A DNA stretch of 64,000 nucleotides from Pinus tabuliformis (GCA_031772625.1 CM062805.1:519544683-519608682); one strand, 5' to 3'; shown: positions 37,093 through 48,410, counted from the stretch's first letter. The notes: generated from the letters alone by a model not told the origin. Translations and numbers: made by a program.

Positions 37093-38183
37093 AATGTGCT
37101 TTGGAAAACCTCTTCTCTCGTTTGCTGCAAATGAATCATTTGATTTAATCTCCGCTGCACATGATATTCTTCACTGCCAGCTTCCTGAAGAAGTTTGACT
37201 ACTGGAGCTACGAGAGAGGTAGGGAACACTGTGTCAACTCCATATACTAACTCGAAGGGGGACATACCAATGGATTTCTTCTGACTTGCTCGGTCTGCCC
37301 AAAGTGCATTAACTAACTTCTTATGCCAACTTTTCTTATTTATCTCCAACAACTTTTTAATGATGTTAACCAAAGATTTGTTGGAAGACTCTGCCAATCC
37401 ATTTCCTTGTGGATGATAAGCGGTTGAGTGTCCCAAAGTGATGTGATACTTATTACAAAACTCAACCATCCTTTTTGATTTGAAAGCTGCTATGTTATCA
37501 GTGATTAACTTATTCTGGAAACCAAAACGAGACAAAATATTGTTCTCAAGGAATGAAATTATTACCACATCCGTAGCCTGCCTAGTGGGAATTTCTTCGA
37601 TCCATTTCGTGAAATAATCAGACGCCGTAAGGATCCACCTGTGCTGAGCTGAGGAAGGAGGATGGATCTCACCAATGAAATCCAAACCCCACTATTGAAA
37701 AGGTGCGCTTACCTCAATAGGTTTAAGTGGCAAAGGTTGAAATTTCTGTCTTCCTTCAAAAATATGACATTTATGACATCTCTTGACAGTCTTATACACA
37801 TCAGCAAAAAGTGTCAGCCAATAGTATCCGGCTCTCAAAATCTTGTTGGCCATTGTTTTCCAAAAAACGTGACCCCCGCAATCTCCTTTATGGAAATCCT
37901 CCATGACCTGCTTCGCTTCTTCTTCCACCAAACAATTCAACAAAATACCACCGGTATCTTTCCAATAAAGTGCAAAATTCAAAATACAAAACTTAGCAGC
38001 TTTCAACTTCAATGTTCTACTTTTGTTCTTGTCCATTCTAGGAGGTGATGACAAATTTTGAAGCACAAAAACATTGTCTGAATACCAAGGAGAAAGGAGG
38101 AAAATTTCTGATACCTGAGTGGGCAAATTTTCTTCATCTTCCTCGGACATCGAAACAATTAAATTAATGTCCAAGGCATGCAA
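37093..38183 (-). pseudogene. Element C integrase, zinc region and catalytic core
   Basis: On the minus strand the zinc region reads VMEDFHKGDCGGHVFWKT and ends with RCHKCHIFEGRQK, giving the His and Cys ligands. The core has TASDYFTKWIEEIPTRQATD, LITDNIAAFKSKR and GLAESSNKSLVNIIKK, which supply the Asp, Asp and Glu triad. A stop separates the zinc region from the core near 37692. The frame runs to 37093, where B interrupts it, and resumes at 13222 with the C-terminal domain. This is one of the better-preserved domains in the window. Confidence 0.88.
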
Positions 38184-38186
38184 ATT

Positions 38187-38666
38187 TCACTCAGCCATAA
38201 GGTTTGCCAACCCCTGTCCTTTAATGAGCTTTGTCGGTTTGATTTCTACATCATATTCCAACAAGGCAACAATCCATTTCCCTCTCCTTCCCTCTGGATC
38301 TGTTTGCACTAGGACATCTTTGACAACAACATTAGGAACATAGGCAAGGATGTGAGAATGCAAAATATAAACCTGAAAATCTTTCAATGCTTTTACCAAT
38401 GCAAAGGCCCATTTTTCAATAATATTATACTTTAATGCCTCATCCCTTATGGTTCTGCTGAAGAATGCGATTGGTTTTTCGAGCTGGTCTCTTTTCTGCA
38501 TCAAGACCGCTGCCAAAGTATGATCCGAGGCAAAGGAAAAAAAAATAAAATCTTGAGTATAGTCCGGGCTGATCAAAACCGGAGCTGAAGAAAGAGCTAA
38601 TTTCACCAAATTAAAAGACTTAACCGCTTCCTCTGTCCACCTTATTGCACTATCCTTTTTCAGCAT
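38187..38666 (-). pseudogene. Element C RT-linked RNase H
   Basis: A 159-codon minus frame reads KSFNLVKLALSSAPVLISPD, FASDHTLAAVLMQKRDQLEK and AFFSRTIRDEALKYNIIEKW, with VQTDPEGRRGKWIVALLEYD further on. This is the RNase H domain joined to gypsy RT. It is separated from RT (38817-39500) by about 150 bases in which the thumb is out of frame. It degrades RNA in the RNA-DNA hybrid. Confidence 0.88.
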
Positions 38667-38816
38667 CTTTGTGATCTCTCTTAAGTGTTCTGCAAGATTG
38701 GGAACAAAGCGATGTAGGAAATTTATCTTCCCATTGAAGGATTGGATTTCTTTCTTACTTCATGGGAGATCAATCTTTTGAATGGCCTTAACCTGTGCTG
38801 GATCGATTCGGATGCC

Positions 38817-39500
38817 CTACTTTGAGATTATATGCCCGAGAAGCTTGCCTTCATCCATGGCGAACAATCTTTTCTTTGGATTGAGCGAGATGCCATACTT
38901 CCTACACCGCTGAAAGACAATCTTTAAATGATAGAGGTGCTCTTCATCTGTATTAGAGAAAACTGTTAAGTCATCAAGATAAACAACAAGAAAAACATCT
39001 TTTTCATTGGCAAACGCTATATCCGTCGCCTGCTGAAAGGTTGCACCAACATTTTTCAATCCAAATGGCATCTTTGCATAATGAAAAGTGCCCCATAGAG
39101 TGGTGAACACTGTCTTGTCACGATCATCCTCATGGACCAAAATTTGGTTATAGCCCGAATAACCATCGAGTAGTGACATCCATGATGCTCCAACTACTTG
39201 CTGAAGTATGTGATCCATCTTGGGCAATGGATAATTGTCTTTCAAGGAGACTTTGTTCAGATTTCTAAAATCAATACATAACCGAATCTCACATGTCTTC
39301 TTGTGGACGGGGACCAAGTTTGATATCCAATCTGAAAATCGGATAGGGACTATGATACCAGCTTGATACAACCTGTTCACCTCCTTTTCGATTGAGGGCA
39401 ACAACTTTGGATTGATTCTTCTTAGCTTTTGGCGGAAAGGTTTTTGATTTGGCTTGATCGGGATCACATGCTGAATTATGGTCGTGTCATAAGCCTTCAA
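38817..39500 (-). pseudogene. Element C reverse transcriptase
   Basis: A 227-codon minus frame covers most of RT. It contains NQKPFRQKLRRINPKLLPSI, LCIDFRNLNKVSLKDNYPLP, SLLDGYSGYNQI, AKMPFGLKNVGATFQQATD, VVYLDDLTVF and LNPKKRLFAMDEGKLLGHII. Both catalytic motifs, LLDGYSG and YLDD, are intact, so the palm is better kept than in B. Upstream remnants of the linker run on to about 39790 in other frames. Confidence 0.9.
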
Positions 39501-40038
39501 ATCTGAATAATCCCAAGTGAATACATCAGTAAAAGAGGATAAAAAACTGATATATTTTTGCCTTTACCTGTGGGGGAAGCACCTTTGATAATTTTACTAT
39601 CTTGGGATGTTCAGTTGATCCAATGTTCACATCTTCGACTCCCTTTTTGGTTGGCAGCAAGGTTGGTTTTTTAGCCACATCATCCTGATCGAAGAGCTCC
39701 TCTAAAGGTATTAAACCTTTTGGAATGATGTTGTCTTTGAGCTACAAAACTTCCATCTGATTGACTTCTATATTCTCATCACCATCATCATACTCCATAT
39801 CAATAGAAATTTCCTTGAATTTACCTTTGTTTTGCAGATATTCATCGATATCATCATCATCTTGGAACACTTGCTAATACCTTTGATTGTCGGGCACCGC
39901 CGGGCGATGCTTCACATGAATCTCAAACTTATTGTTTGAGTTCATAGGAATCTTGAAGTTGGTTGCTGCTTTTGCAAGTGAGTCTACAATGACATTCTGA
40001 GCACGGGGCACAATAGTGATAGTGTAATCAGAAAATAA

Positions 40039-40533
40039 CTACAAGATATCCAACACTGCATTGCGGTAGGCCTGCATTCGAGGATGCTTTGCTTGGTACT
40101 CGCCTTTCACCTGCTTGATCACTAACTCGGAGTCGCCATACACTGAAATCCTTTTAGCATTCAATTTCCTAAGAACTTTCAATCCAGCAATCAAAGCTTC
40201 ATATTCAACCTCATTGTTTGAACAATCAAAAGCTAATTTATAAGAGCAGACCCTTACACTACTCGGCACTTTGTTTGGGGGAAAAACTGGATTACGTATC
40301 CATATACCAATGCCAACACTTTCTCTTCCTACAGCACCGTCAAATTCCATACTCCATAGGCCTATTTCATCCTCTTCCAAATGCTGAAACTCTTTTTCTT
40401 TACCTTGCTGTCCATCATTATGTTGCTGGTGGCGGATTGCTGATTTTTCAGTGGTGCCATCAATTCTTTGCCACTCTTGTCTCAAGACTTCTCTAAAATT
40501 TTCAGTGATCTCAGGAATGTCTTCTACTTCCAC
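40039..40533 (-). pseudogene. Element C extra RNase H, upstream of RT
   Basis: The minus frame contains MEFDGAVGRESVGIGIWIR, CSNNEVEYEALIAGLKVLRK and VYGDSELVIKQVKGEYQAKH, which carry the three acidic residues expected of RNase H. It starts at EDIPEITENFREVLRQEW. It lies between protease and RT, as in B. Element B lacks the Ser of GDS here. A remnant of the C-terminal part continues to about 39850. Confidence 0.82.
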
Positions 40534-40536
40534 TAA

Positions 40537-41113
40537 TTAGCAATTTACATCATTAAAACTATCTGAATACAAAACAAATGACTCTATATCAATATGTACA
40601 TAGTTGATCAGATGATTTACCGGTTTCTCCTTGCTAGTGATCATGTATTTCATTTTCTGCTCCCGGTATAATTTCCTCATCTGACCGAAGACGAGAATCG
40701 TAGCATAGGAGAAGTCAAGTTGCATTGTCCCTTTAATCTTCGCTCCCCAAGGTCTGGAAAGAAGCATGCCAAATCTAGGATGTATATCCACCACTACCAT
40801 GTCCATCAAAACATTTTTAACCGGAATTTGATCCAAGATGACCACCAAATCTTTGATAAGCCCGATGCACCTTACTCTACCAGAATCAAAAGAGTAAAGG
40901 TCATGGTACTTTCTAGTGATGTCCAATCCCAATTTCCATGATGGCTTTTGGCATAAGATTATGAGAAGCTCTGGAATCAAACATAGCATTATGTAAAACA
41001 AAGTCATGCAACCTGAGACTGATATAGAAAGGAGCAACATCACTATCTTGGGACTGACCTTCCAACGCTGGCCCAAAGATCAACTTAGGACTATCATCCT
41101 CCACATTTAACAT
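40537..41113 (-). pseudogene. Element C aspartic protease
   Basis: The domain is split over two frames by an indel near 40935 (41113-40913, then 41076-40537). It reads FYISLRLHDFVLHNAMFDSR and then ASHNLMPKA. Further on come LGLDITRKYHDLYSFDSGRV and HPRFGMLLSRPWGAKIKGTM. As in B, Arg replaces the active-site Gly. The C-terminal part, SPRPW-like in the family, is close to intact. Confidence 0.8.
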
Positions 41114-41782
41114 GTCTGATTATGGATCTAAGCTCAAAATTTTAGACACCTCACTTTTATAATTGTTGTTCTTCATCAGCTCGGTCAAAGGAATGGATAT
41201 TTTCAACTTAGCAATTTCATTTTCTAAGTTAAACACTGAAACTTTATCTACCTCTTTTGCTGGAACATCTTTCTTTTCCACTTTCTCCTTTGACACATTG
41301 GGCTGATTTGGTCTTTCACTTGCTGATGTCGATTTGCTGCTGCTAGGATCAACTGTCTCTTTTCCCTTTTTCTACACATTAGGAGGATCATTCTTTGAGG
41401 CTGCTACCTCCTTCCTTTTCTGAATTGGATTTACAGGCACATCTCTATTTCGAAGTGAATATTGCCACTGCTGAGCTGACAAAGCATTCATGTATCCTCT
41501 TTGGTAATCATCAGACTCTTCCTCAAGCACTGTCTCATTTGCCAAAATAAAATTTTCATCCCCTCGTTCAGCTGGATGCTCGGAATACTCCTCATCTTCA
41601 GTGATATAAATTGGCATGTCATCAGGTGTAAAGAAATGATTTTATTCTCCAATCACATTCTCCTCCTCTTCTGATTACGGACCAAGTACAACATTTTGTT
41701 GGAGAGGTGTCTGCACTTGCTGCTGCACTGTTTGATCTTGGGCTCGCTGCTATCTTTGTTTGATCCTATATTGGGGCTGCTG

Positions 41783-42773
41783 CTAGCCACGAAAGTTAGG
41801 ATTTCTAATCTGCGGTTTAGGTTTGTCAAGTTTCAGTCTATCTAGCATTTGTTCCACCTTTCGAAGCACTTGATCTGATGAGGAAGATTCTTCTTTTATT
41901 GTGACTTTCTTTTCAGCTCTTTCTCTAGCTCTTTTGGCCAGCAGATTTGCTTCAAAGCTGACCGCAATCTTTTGCATGTCTTCTAAAGTAGCTGGATCTC
42001 CTTCTCTTAATTGGTAAGCCATATCAATGTCAAAACCATCCAGAAAATTTATCAAGGCTAGCCCCATGGGTGGCTTTAGGTGATCAGGGATTGCATTATA
42101 AACAGAATTGAATCTAATGCAATAATCTTGAACAGACTCACCAGCGTTCCGCTTGATGTTCTCATACTCGGAAAGGATCTGCAAAGGATTTTTCTTCACT
42201 TCCCAGCGGTTTAAGAATTGTCTCTATAGATCGGTCAATGTAGTGACACTTGCAGCCGACAAGGCCCTAAACCATTTCCTTACTTCACCTCCGAATGTTT
42301 GTACAAACAATCTCATGGTTACATTTTTTTCATCAATCTCATGAAGATCGAATAAATCCGTCATTCTGTCCACCTGTTGCTGAGTTGTGATACCATGAGG
42401 AGTGCCATCAAACAAAGGAATTTTTCTTTGGTTGTCGGCGGGCATATCATCCAAATTTTGAGGCAGTACAAGAGGTGCAAAACGAGCAGCCATTTCCCTT
42501 GGTGGATTTGCAATCGGTCTTGGTGATGCTGGGGGAGTAGGTGGAGCTGATGTATGAGGGGTATGAGGAGGTGTGCAGAGGTGAAGCAATCTTGGCTATT
42601 TTAGGAGTAGAAGGAGGCGATACGGCTGCAGATTTTTTATCAGAAATAGTAGGCTGTGGGGGAAGGGTAGGAATGAAAGGGGGTTTGGTGGGACTTCTTG
42701 AACTAGATGCAATTGCGGATGACCCAAGGGTTGCAGAAGCAATCTCCAAAAAATCAGAGATACTAGAAGCCAC
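41783..42773 (-). pseudogene. Element C gag
   Basis: The capsid is readable on the minus strand as IPLFDGTPHGITTQQQVDRM, NVTMRLFVQTFGGEVRKWFR and NPLQILSEYENIKRNAGESV, then VQDYCIRFNSVYNAIPDHLK. A single TAG at 42224-42226 breaks the 42589-41783 frame. A Pro/Ser-rich N-terminal region lies in another frame up to 42773. The C-terminus is a charged, partly helical stretch and a basic RNPNFRG end, without a zinc knuckle. The region 41114-41782 between gag and protease is acidic linker with no recognised domain. Confidence 0.88.
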
Positions 42774-43369
42774 AATTGAAGTCTGGAGCCGATTCAGGAT
42801 ATAATCATCAATGGATTTATTGGCCCTTTCAGTTTCAAGATTTCAAACAAACTCGGGATTTAAGACAGTGGAAGTGACAATGATTTCAGATTTGGTTTCA
42901 AACAAAGACAACTCAAACTGCTCATCAAATTCTTGATCCTCAAGATACTCAAAACCCACAGGACACGATTGAGCTTTGAACACGAGAATGATAGAGCTTC
43001 CTTGGCAGATGATTCTTGGAATAAGATTGGGATTTTCATAGACAGGAGGGGGATCAGGATCCGGATTTGCTCTGGTATTTCTTCTAGAAGCCAGTGTGTT
43101 ATTATTTCAAGAAATCAAATGGACATTAAAAACTCGTTCATCCTATCAAATCCTAAACTTATCATCCAAAAGATTAGAATTCTTAGATGTACTGGGGTGA
43201 TCTATAAGTTAGATACTCCATTTATAAGACTAGACCGGAGATTGACTGAAGTAGCATTTATCTACTTGCGCTAATGCAAAGAAAAAGTGTTTCGAAGGCT
43301 ACCTGGCTAATCTTCAAGCTCCGTCTGTAGTTTATAAAATGAAGAATACCAACAAACAAATAATTTAGC

Positions 43370-43387
43370 TCCCCAGTATGGTCGCCA
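43370..43387 (-). promoter_or_regulatory. Primer-binding site of element C
   Basis: The minus strand reads TGGCGACCATACTGGGGA three bases from the LTR start at 43391. It belongs to the same class as the site of element E. Confidence 0.8.
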
Positions 43388-43390
43388 CTA

Positions 43391-44200
43391 TGTTAGTGCC
43401 TAGATTTACCTCAGGCTGAAAAGGCAGGATCCAGAACCAACATCAAACCATGCTCAGCCTCGTAGCTAGCCTTACGAGGACACGAGAGGGCTCTCTCCAG
43501 TTCAATCTCAGAAAATGATGATTTATGGGGCTTGAGATGACTGAAATATCTTCTAATATTAGGCTAGGTATGAAGTGCAAGGATTTGACTTGATTTTTTG
43601 GGAGTTTTGTTGGAATCAGGGGAAAGGCAAATTTGGGTCCAAGGATGAAGGCCAGTTTTGCAGTGTTCTTATTGGGGCAAGAAAGGAAATCATTTTTATG
43701 CTTTGATTTGTAAAGATGGAGGGCTCAGACCGGTGAGAAGCTGAAGAGGGTGAGAGGGTACCAAGAATCGTCTTCAAACTAAAGAAAACATTGAAAATTA
43801 AACAAAACTAACAGGTAGAGGACAACAAGCTAATGAATTCTACCTTTATCACTCATTTGTTTAATTTCAGAAGCAAAGAGAAAAGGAAATGATGCACATA
43901 AATATCAGTGAACTCACAAATTACATAGAGAGGAACACCATCAAAACATAGAGCCATAGGAATCCCAAAGAGTGCTGCAAAACCCTGGTCTTCCCTTCGC
44001 CAAAAATGCAGAAATCAGATGTACAATGGAGTGCCAAGAAATCCCAAGTGTCCAACCCTGAAAATGATTGAAAAGTTACATGATATAGGCAATCTTAACT
44101 CATTCCCATGCCTCTAGGGGCAAGCTCATCATTCTAGGAGATGTTTCAACCATATCTAAACAAGGAACTGAAAAATAGTCAATGAAACAACTTGCCTTTT
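43391..44200 (-). repeat. Right (5') LTR of element C, cut by the gap
   Basis: This begins TGTTAGTGCCTAGATTTACC and matches 8166-8975 closely. It stops at the run of N with about 3.65 kb missing, and the sequence after the gap does not continue it. Confidence 0.85.
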
Positions 44201-44300
44201 NNNNNNNNNNNNNNNNNNNNNNNNNNNNNNNNNNNNNNNNNNNNNNNNNNNNNNNNNNNNNNNNNNNNNNNNNNNNNNNNNNNNNNNNNNNNNNNNNNNN
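44201..44300. other. Assembly gap (100 N)
   Basis: Exactly 100 unknown bases are present, which is a usual default for a gap of unknown size. Confidence 0.99.
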
Positions 44301-44882
44301 TCGAACGCCACGCAAAATCTTCTGGTCGAAGGTCATTGATGTATACCTGTCGCCGAAGTGAGAAACTTGCCATTGAGGCATGCAAGCTTCAAAGTACTGA
44401 TGGGGGTGTTCCTAGATCGACTTCTTGGATAATGAGCTGAAGTCGACAAGAAGTGATCCGTCAAAGGAGGGCCTTGATGAATCCCACATCAATGACACGG
44501 AACGGAGCTAATGATTTAGTGGAGGTGAAACAAACTGTGACATATGATTCAGGGTGCGATCATGAAATGGATGAAGGAAAATGTATGGTAGTGGATGGGA
44601 CACGGTTGACACTTCTGAATGACCCCCCTTGAACATATAACGACACTGATGTGATGGATCGTAGCATTACCCCGAATGGATGGTGTGGCGAGGACCATGG
44701 TGATGAAACCGGTGAATGAGACAACCCAACCCGATGTGATACGGAGGAAAAGTGTCATGTTCAAGAGTGACTTGCTACCTCTAAACTTTGATGTTCTCCC
44801 AATTTTCCCCAGTCATTTCTGACCAGTACCTCTTTATTTTTGTCAAGCTTGAGGAGGATAACATATGCTTGTTCTATAACCT
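44301..44882. other. No feature recognised
   Basis: This has mixed base composition. The longest open frames are under 80 codons and match nothing I recognise. It may be residue of the internal region of element E. Confidence 0.4.
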
Positions 44883-45690
44883 GCCCTTCGGGCAAGCCCA
44901 TCGCTAAGATTTAACGAGCCTAGCGATAGGGAAACTCGTTCTCATCTAAAGACAAGTTTGTCGCTATTTAATTATTTTAACGAGTCTAACGACAAGGAAA
45001 ACTCGGTCCTTTTCATTTTTAGAGAGTCTAAAAAGGTACAGAAAGTCAACTCCATAATTCCTTTTTCGTCAGCTAATCCCTTAGAGTATAAAACAATACA
45101 GAAGGGATGGCTGTTCGGTATTTTTAACGAGCTGAACCAGGCAAGCGCTCGATCCTTTTGTGCAATAATCCCTCAAGTCCAAAAAGATTAAAATTTAGAG
45201 GAGGGATAGCGTTCAGGTCATTTTAACGAGCTGGAAGGCCAAAACTCGGCAAACTTTTCATATTTTACGAGTCAGTGAAAAGAGCTGAAAGAAGACTCGT
45301 CTTTTGAGGAACGAGTGATAAACAGGGATAGCTACAGATTCCAGGTACAGGTTGGAATTTCCAATCACGGCAGTGTCACAAGGATGGCTAGGTGAAATCA
45401 CTCTTCGCAGCTGTTTCTCAAAAGAGGTAAACACACCAATGGAAGTGAATGATCGGCCAAATGAACGGTGGAGGTGGTGGATGAAAACACGATCAAGGTT
45501 CTTATGGCTAATGAATTTACGATCTCAAAAGGTTATTTACCGGTTCATTTTTTCCATGAGCTTCAACTCTGGGGGAAACATTTGCTCACACTTTTCTATT
45601 TTTTAACGAGCATAAATTCAGGCCTAAAACTGCTCGAATTTCGCGTTTATTTTTTAACGAGCATGAACTATATGCTAAAACTGCTCGATA
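44883..45690 (+). repeat. Family of small TTAACGAG...CTCG hairpins, main cluster
   Basis: At least eight short inverted repeats share the arms CGAG(N) and (N)CTCG about 15-25 bases apart, most led by TTTTAACGAG. Pairs are 44913-44918/44935-44940, 44981-44985/45001-45005, 45128-45132/45147-45151, 45227-45230/45245-45248, 45267-45273/45294-45300, 45557-45561/45584-45588, 45607-45612/45631-45636 and 45658-45663/45682-45687. GCCC-TTC-GGGC at 44883-44893 and ATCGCTA/TAGCGAT at 44900-44927 are also present. The base next to CGAG varies together with its partner. Confidence 0.65.
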
Positions 45691-46558
45691 TACCAGTCAT
45701 AAGAATGCCTCCTATAAGGACCAATTTTTATAGAGCTTATGCCTTACTACAGCTATGCTCTTATTTTGGCAAATTTTACTTCTGCCCCACAGGCTTTCTT
45801 TCATGCAAGTTTGGAAACGGCTAATCTTAAAACCAGATAAATAACCGCCCCTAGCTTGCACTCCAGAAAGTTTGCATGCCCCCAGGTATAGGATAGAATT
45901 TCGAGGTTGCCCCTCCTCTCTCCTACTTCTGCTTTTCTTTGGGTGTTCACAGTTATTTTTCATCTTGCTAATCTAATGCTAACGATACTTGTCTTCTCGT
46001 TATTTTAAGGGGTCTTACGCAGTACTCAGACTTCCTGTCGGCCCACTTTTAACAAACAACTATTGTGACAATAGAAGAACACTACTCAAAGATAAAACAT
46101 TGGTATTATCGAGGGAGGCTTGCCTCTTTCTTATTATCCGAAGAGTGGTTCTATTCGCTGCCGCAAATCAATCTCTTTCTTCGGCGGTGTCTATCATTGG
46201 GTTGTCCAAAGATGGTTACCCTCTGTCATAACAATACGGTCTCCTTCTTAGTTTACTGCCCCTGCTTATCCTTCAAAACATATGTTTCGATGGGCGAGGC
46301 TTGAATTTAAAGATGGTGACTACTTGTTACAATAAGGGAATTCCTACTTGGGCATTGCCCACTTTTTAGACAAAGGTGAATGATTCCCAAACACATAACT
46401 TTAACAAAAGATCATTATTCCAGAACAACCCCACTTCCTTCGGACGGGGTACGGACTAGTCATGTTCTCCTGCGGAAATTCTTCCTTATACCCGGAGTTT
46501 CTTCTGCCCGAAGCAGACCAGGGTGCATGCCCCCTGGGTCCTAGTCTTTCTTTCCGAA
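45691..46558. other. No gene recognised
   Basis: I see short open frames only. This stretch lies where the pol genes of element E would be expected, but no RT or integrase motif is visible on either strand. Confidence 0.45.
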
Positions 46559-48202
46559 TTACTCGCGCTCATCGGGAAGGAGGACTGGGGGCGGAGGCGA
46601 ATCTTGAGTGAACAGACCATTTAGGATTGGTATTTGACTATTTGCGATGCGAGATCCCGGAAATGAAAGCTGGTCTACGAGCTTGACCACCCTTCCTTCG
46701 TGTGGAAAACACATTACTCTAAAGAGTGAGGAGACTATCGCTCCCATGCAATAAATATAGTCGCGTCCAAGGAGTAGGTTATAATCCAAGGGTCCTTGAA
46801 CTACCAACACGTTCATCCTGACGGTCTTCCCCTTCAATGTAACAGGTACATCGGGGAGGATTCCTAATGGTCGACTGGTTCCTTTATCAAAACCTGAGAG
46901 ATTTCTCAACTCAGGTAAAAGCGCTGGGGAACCCAGTGCTTTCCAAGCAATAGAGGAAAGGATACTCACAGACGCCCCTTCATCAATGATAGTACCAGCC
47001 ATAACCATTCTATAGATCTGGACAATGATTCTAAATGGTGTACTGGCTGGTAACCGGGGTCTGCCTAGTTGATTCCAATCAAAGGATACAACCAGGTTGC
47101 TTGGTGGTGGGACCGAATATACGGCCGGATACGACTCAGATGATGTTCCTTCCTGCGATAAAGGAATGGGCACATTGCCCGGATGCTCGTCGGAGTCGGT
47201 GCTGATAAAGAGAACCTGGATGGTGTCATCCTTGTTCTCATCAGTGAGGGTGTCACATGAAGACGACACTTCGGTGACGGTGTCATTTGAAGACGGGTCT
47301 TCAATGACGGAGTCATTGGACGATAGAACCTTTGAAGGAAGAACCGGGTCAACTGCCGTTTCGACCTTTAGACTTTCATCTGGTCTAGATTCGGTAGGTT
47401 CATTCTCAATGACTGACACATCAGCTGACCACTTGAGTGGTTCAACTGGATTTTCAACTATCGAGGGATTAGGCGCGAGTTTTCGGTATCCAGGCGGAAG
47501 TTGCACCGGTGACACCGGGCGATCTTCCAAAACTCTCTTTGCCTCATCTAAGAATGGACATTTGTGGATGGCATGGTGACCTTCACACAATAGACAGGGT
47601 GATCTTGGTCCCCTTCTTCGTCCTTCACTCTCGCTAGTTGAGGGAATGCAATCAACTTGACAACCAGAGGTTGATGCTACCGGATTGTGCAACCTCGGGG
47701 ACCAGTCCCTTAGTATCCGGGGAATACAAGGACAATCACGATGGAAATGGATCCCTTTGCAAATGACACATGGCGACTTAGGCCCGGCCGGTGCAGTGTG
47801 TGGGTTTTTGTCAGTTTTCTTCTGCTTGCCCCCAGTCGCCTTCGCCAGAGGCTCCTTCTGCTTCTTCCCTTTCTTCTTCTTTTCCTTCTTCTCCTTGGGA
47901 GGCTGACTTTTGCCGGCTCTACCCTGCAAAGATGAAGGATCAGAGGAAGTATCACAAGAGGTAGAAGGCTGGTGGGTAGTTCTAGATTGTTCTGACAGTT
48001 GATTCGACTGCTCAGGATTAGTGGCGATTTGGACAACATTAGTTGAAAAGAGCCAAACAGGAAGGCTGATTGTCAATCCTGGAAGTGACAATGTAGCCAT
48101 ATGAGGCGCACCAACATCTCCCCAAGAGGAGAAGGGATTTGGACTTCCGCCAAGGTTACTTCCTTGGTTGGTGGGCTCCATACTTTTCAACTGAAAGATC
48201 AA
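46559..48202 (-). CDS. Element E gag-protease reading frame
   Basis: An uninterrupted 547-codon minus frame is the longest intact frame in the window. After a Gly/Ser/Pro-rich N-terminus and a Lys-rich tract (residues about 95-125) come two zinc-knuckle-like motifs, CVICKGIHFHRDC and CLLCEGHHAIHKC. Both are spaced C-x2-C-x3-H-x4-C rather than the usual x4. An acidic, Ser/Thr-rich linker leads to a retropepsin domain near residues 390-520 with IIDEGASVSILSS, PLGILPDVPVTLKGKTV and YNLLLGRDYIYCMGAIVSSL. The active site has Glu where Thr or Ser is usual (DEGA). This layout matches a gag-protease protein class common next to plant gypsy elements. The pol genes that should follow are absent. Confidence 0.7.
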   Translation of the reverse strand: MIFQLKSMEPTNQGSNLGGSPNPFSSWGDVGAPHMATLSLPGLTISLPVWLFSTNVVQIATNPEQSNQLSEQSRTTHQPSTSCDTSSDPSSLQGRAGKSQPPKEKKEKKKKGKKQKEPLAKATGGKQKKTDKNPHTAPAGPKSPCVICKGIHFHRDCPCIPRILRDWSPRLHNPVASTSGCQVDCIPSTSESEGRRRGPRSPCLLCEGHHAIHKCPFLDEAKRVLEDRPVSPVQLPPGYRKLAPNPSIVENPVEPLKWSADVSVIENEPTESRPDESLKVETAVDPVLPSKVLSSNDSVIEDPSSNDTVTEVSSSCDTLTDENKDDTIQVLFISTDSDEHPGNVPIPLSQEGTSSESYPAVYSVPPPSNLVVSFDWNQLGRPRLPASTPFRIIVQIYRMVMAGTIIDEGASVSILSSIAWKALGSPALLPELRNLSGFDKGTSRPLGILPDVPVTLKGKTVRMNVLVVQGPLDYNLLLGRDYIYCMGAIVSSLFRVMCFPHEGRVVKLVDQLSFPGSRIANSQIPILNGLFTQDSPPPPVLLPDERE

Positions 48203-48289
48203 CGTGGGAATAACAGGTGATTATGTTCCGCTTTAAAATAAGTTTTATTTACGACGCTTTTAGACACAAACTTGCTTTTTCATGTTTTA

Positions 48290-48410
48290 AGAGTCGAGAA
48301 AAAGCTAAAGATGACTCTAGTCGCCTTCGATGTATTAACGAGCCCGAAGTGACAAATGCTCGGTTGGACCTTTTCAGTTATAGAGTTTGAAAAAGGCCAA
48401 AAGAAACTGC
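48290..48410 (+). repeat. TTAACGAG hairpins, second cluster
   Basis: Three more hairpins lie upstream of the E reading frame: AGAGTC/GACTCT (48290-48295/48313-48318), CGAGC/GCTCG (48339-48343/48358-48362) and AGTTT/AAACT (48384-48388/48404-48408). They belong to the family at 44883-45690. Confidence 0.55.

Larger units (their letters stand above)
8166..44200 (-). mobile_element. Element C: giant Ty3/gypsy (Tat/Ogre-like), split by element B
   Basis: The left (3') LTR is 8166-12625. Internal sequence is 12626-13227 and 37093-43390, about 6.9 kb in total. The right (5') LTR starts at 43391 and is lost in the assembly gap. Coding is on the minus strand: gag, protease, extra RNase H, RT, RNase H, integrase. 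Element B sits inside the integrase gene, and the frame of integrase resumes at 13222 once B and one copy of GTTTG are ignored. C itself landed in the LTR of Z. The assignment to the Tat lineage rests on the second RNase H, the very long LTRs and the primer-binding site TGGCGACCATACTGGGGA. Confidence 0.85.

Noticed and set aside
47097..47935. Plus-strand open frames up to 160 codons
   Set aside because: They are antisense to the intact gag-protease frame of element E, with low-complexity content.
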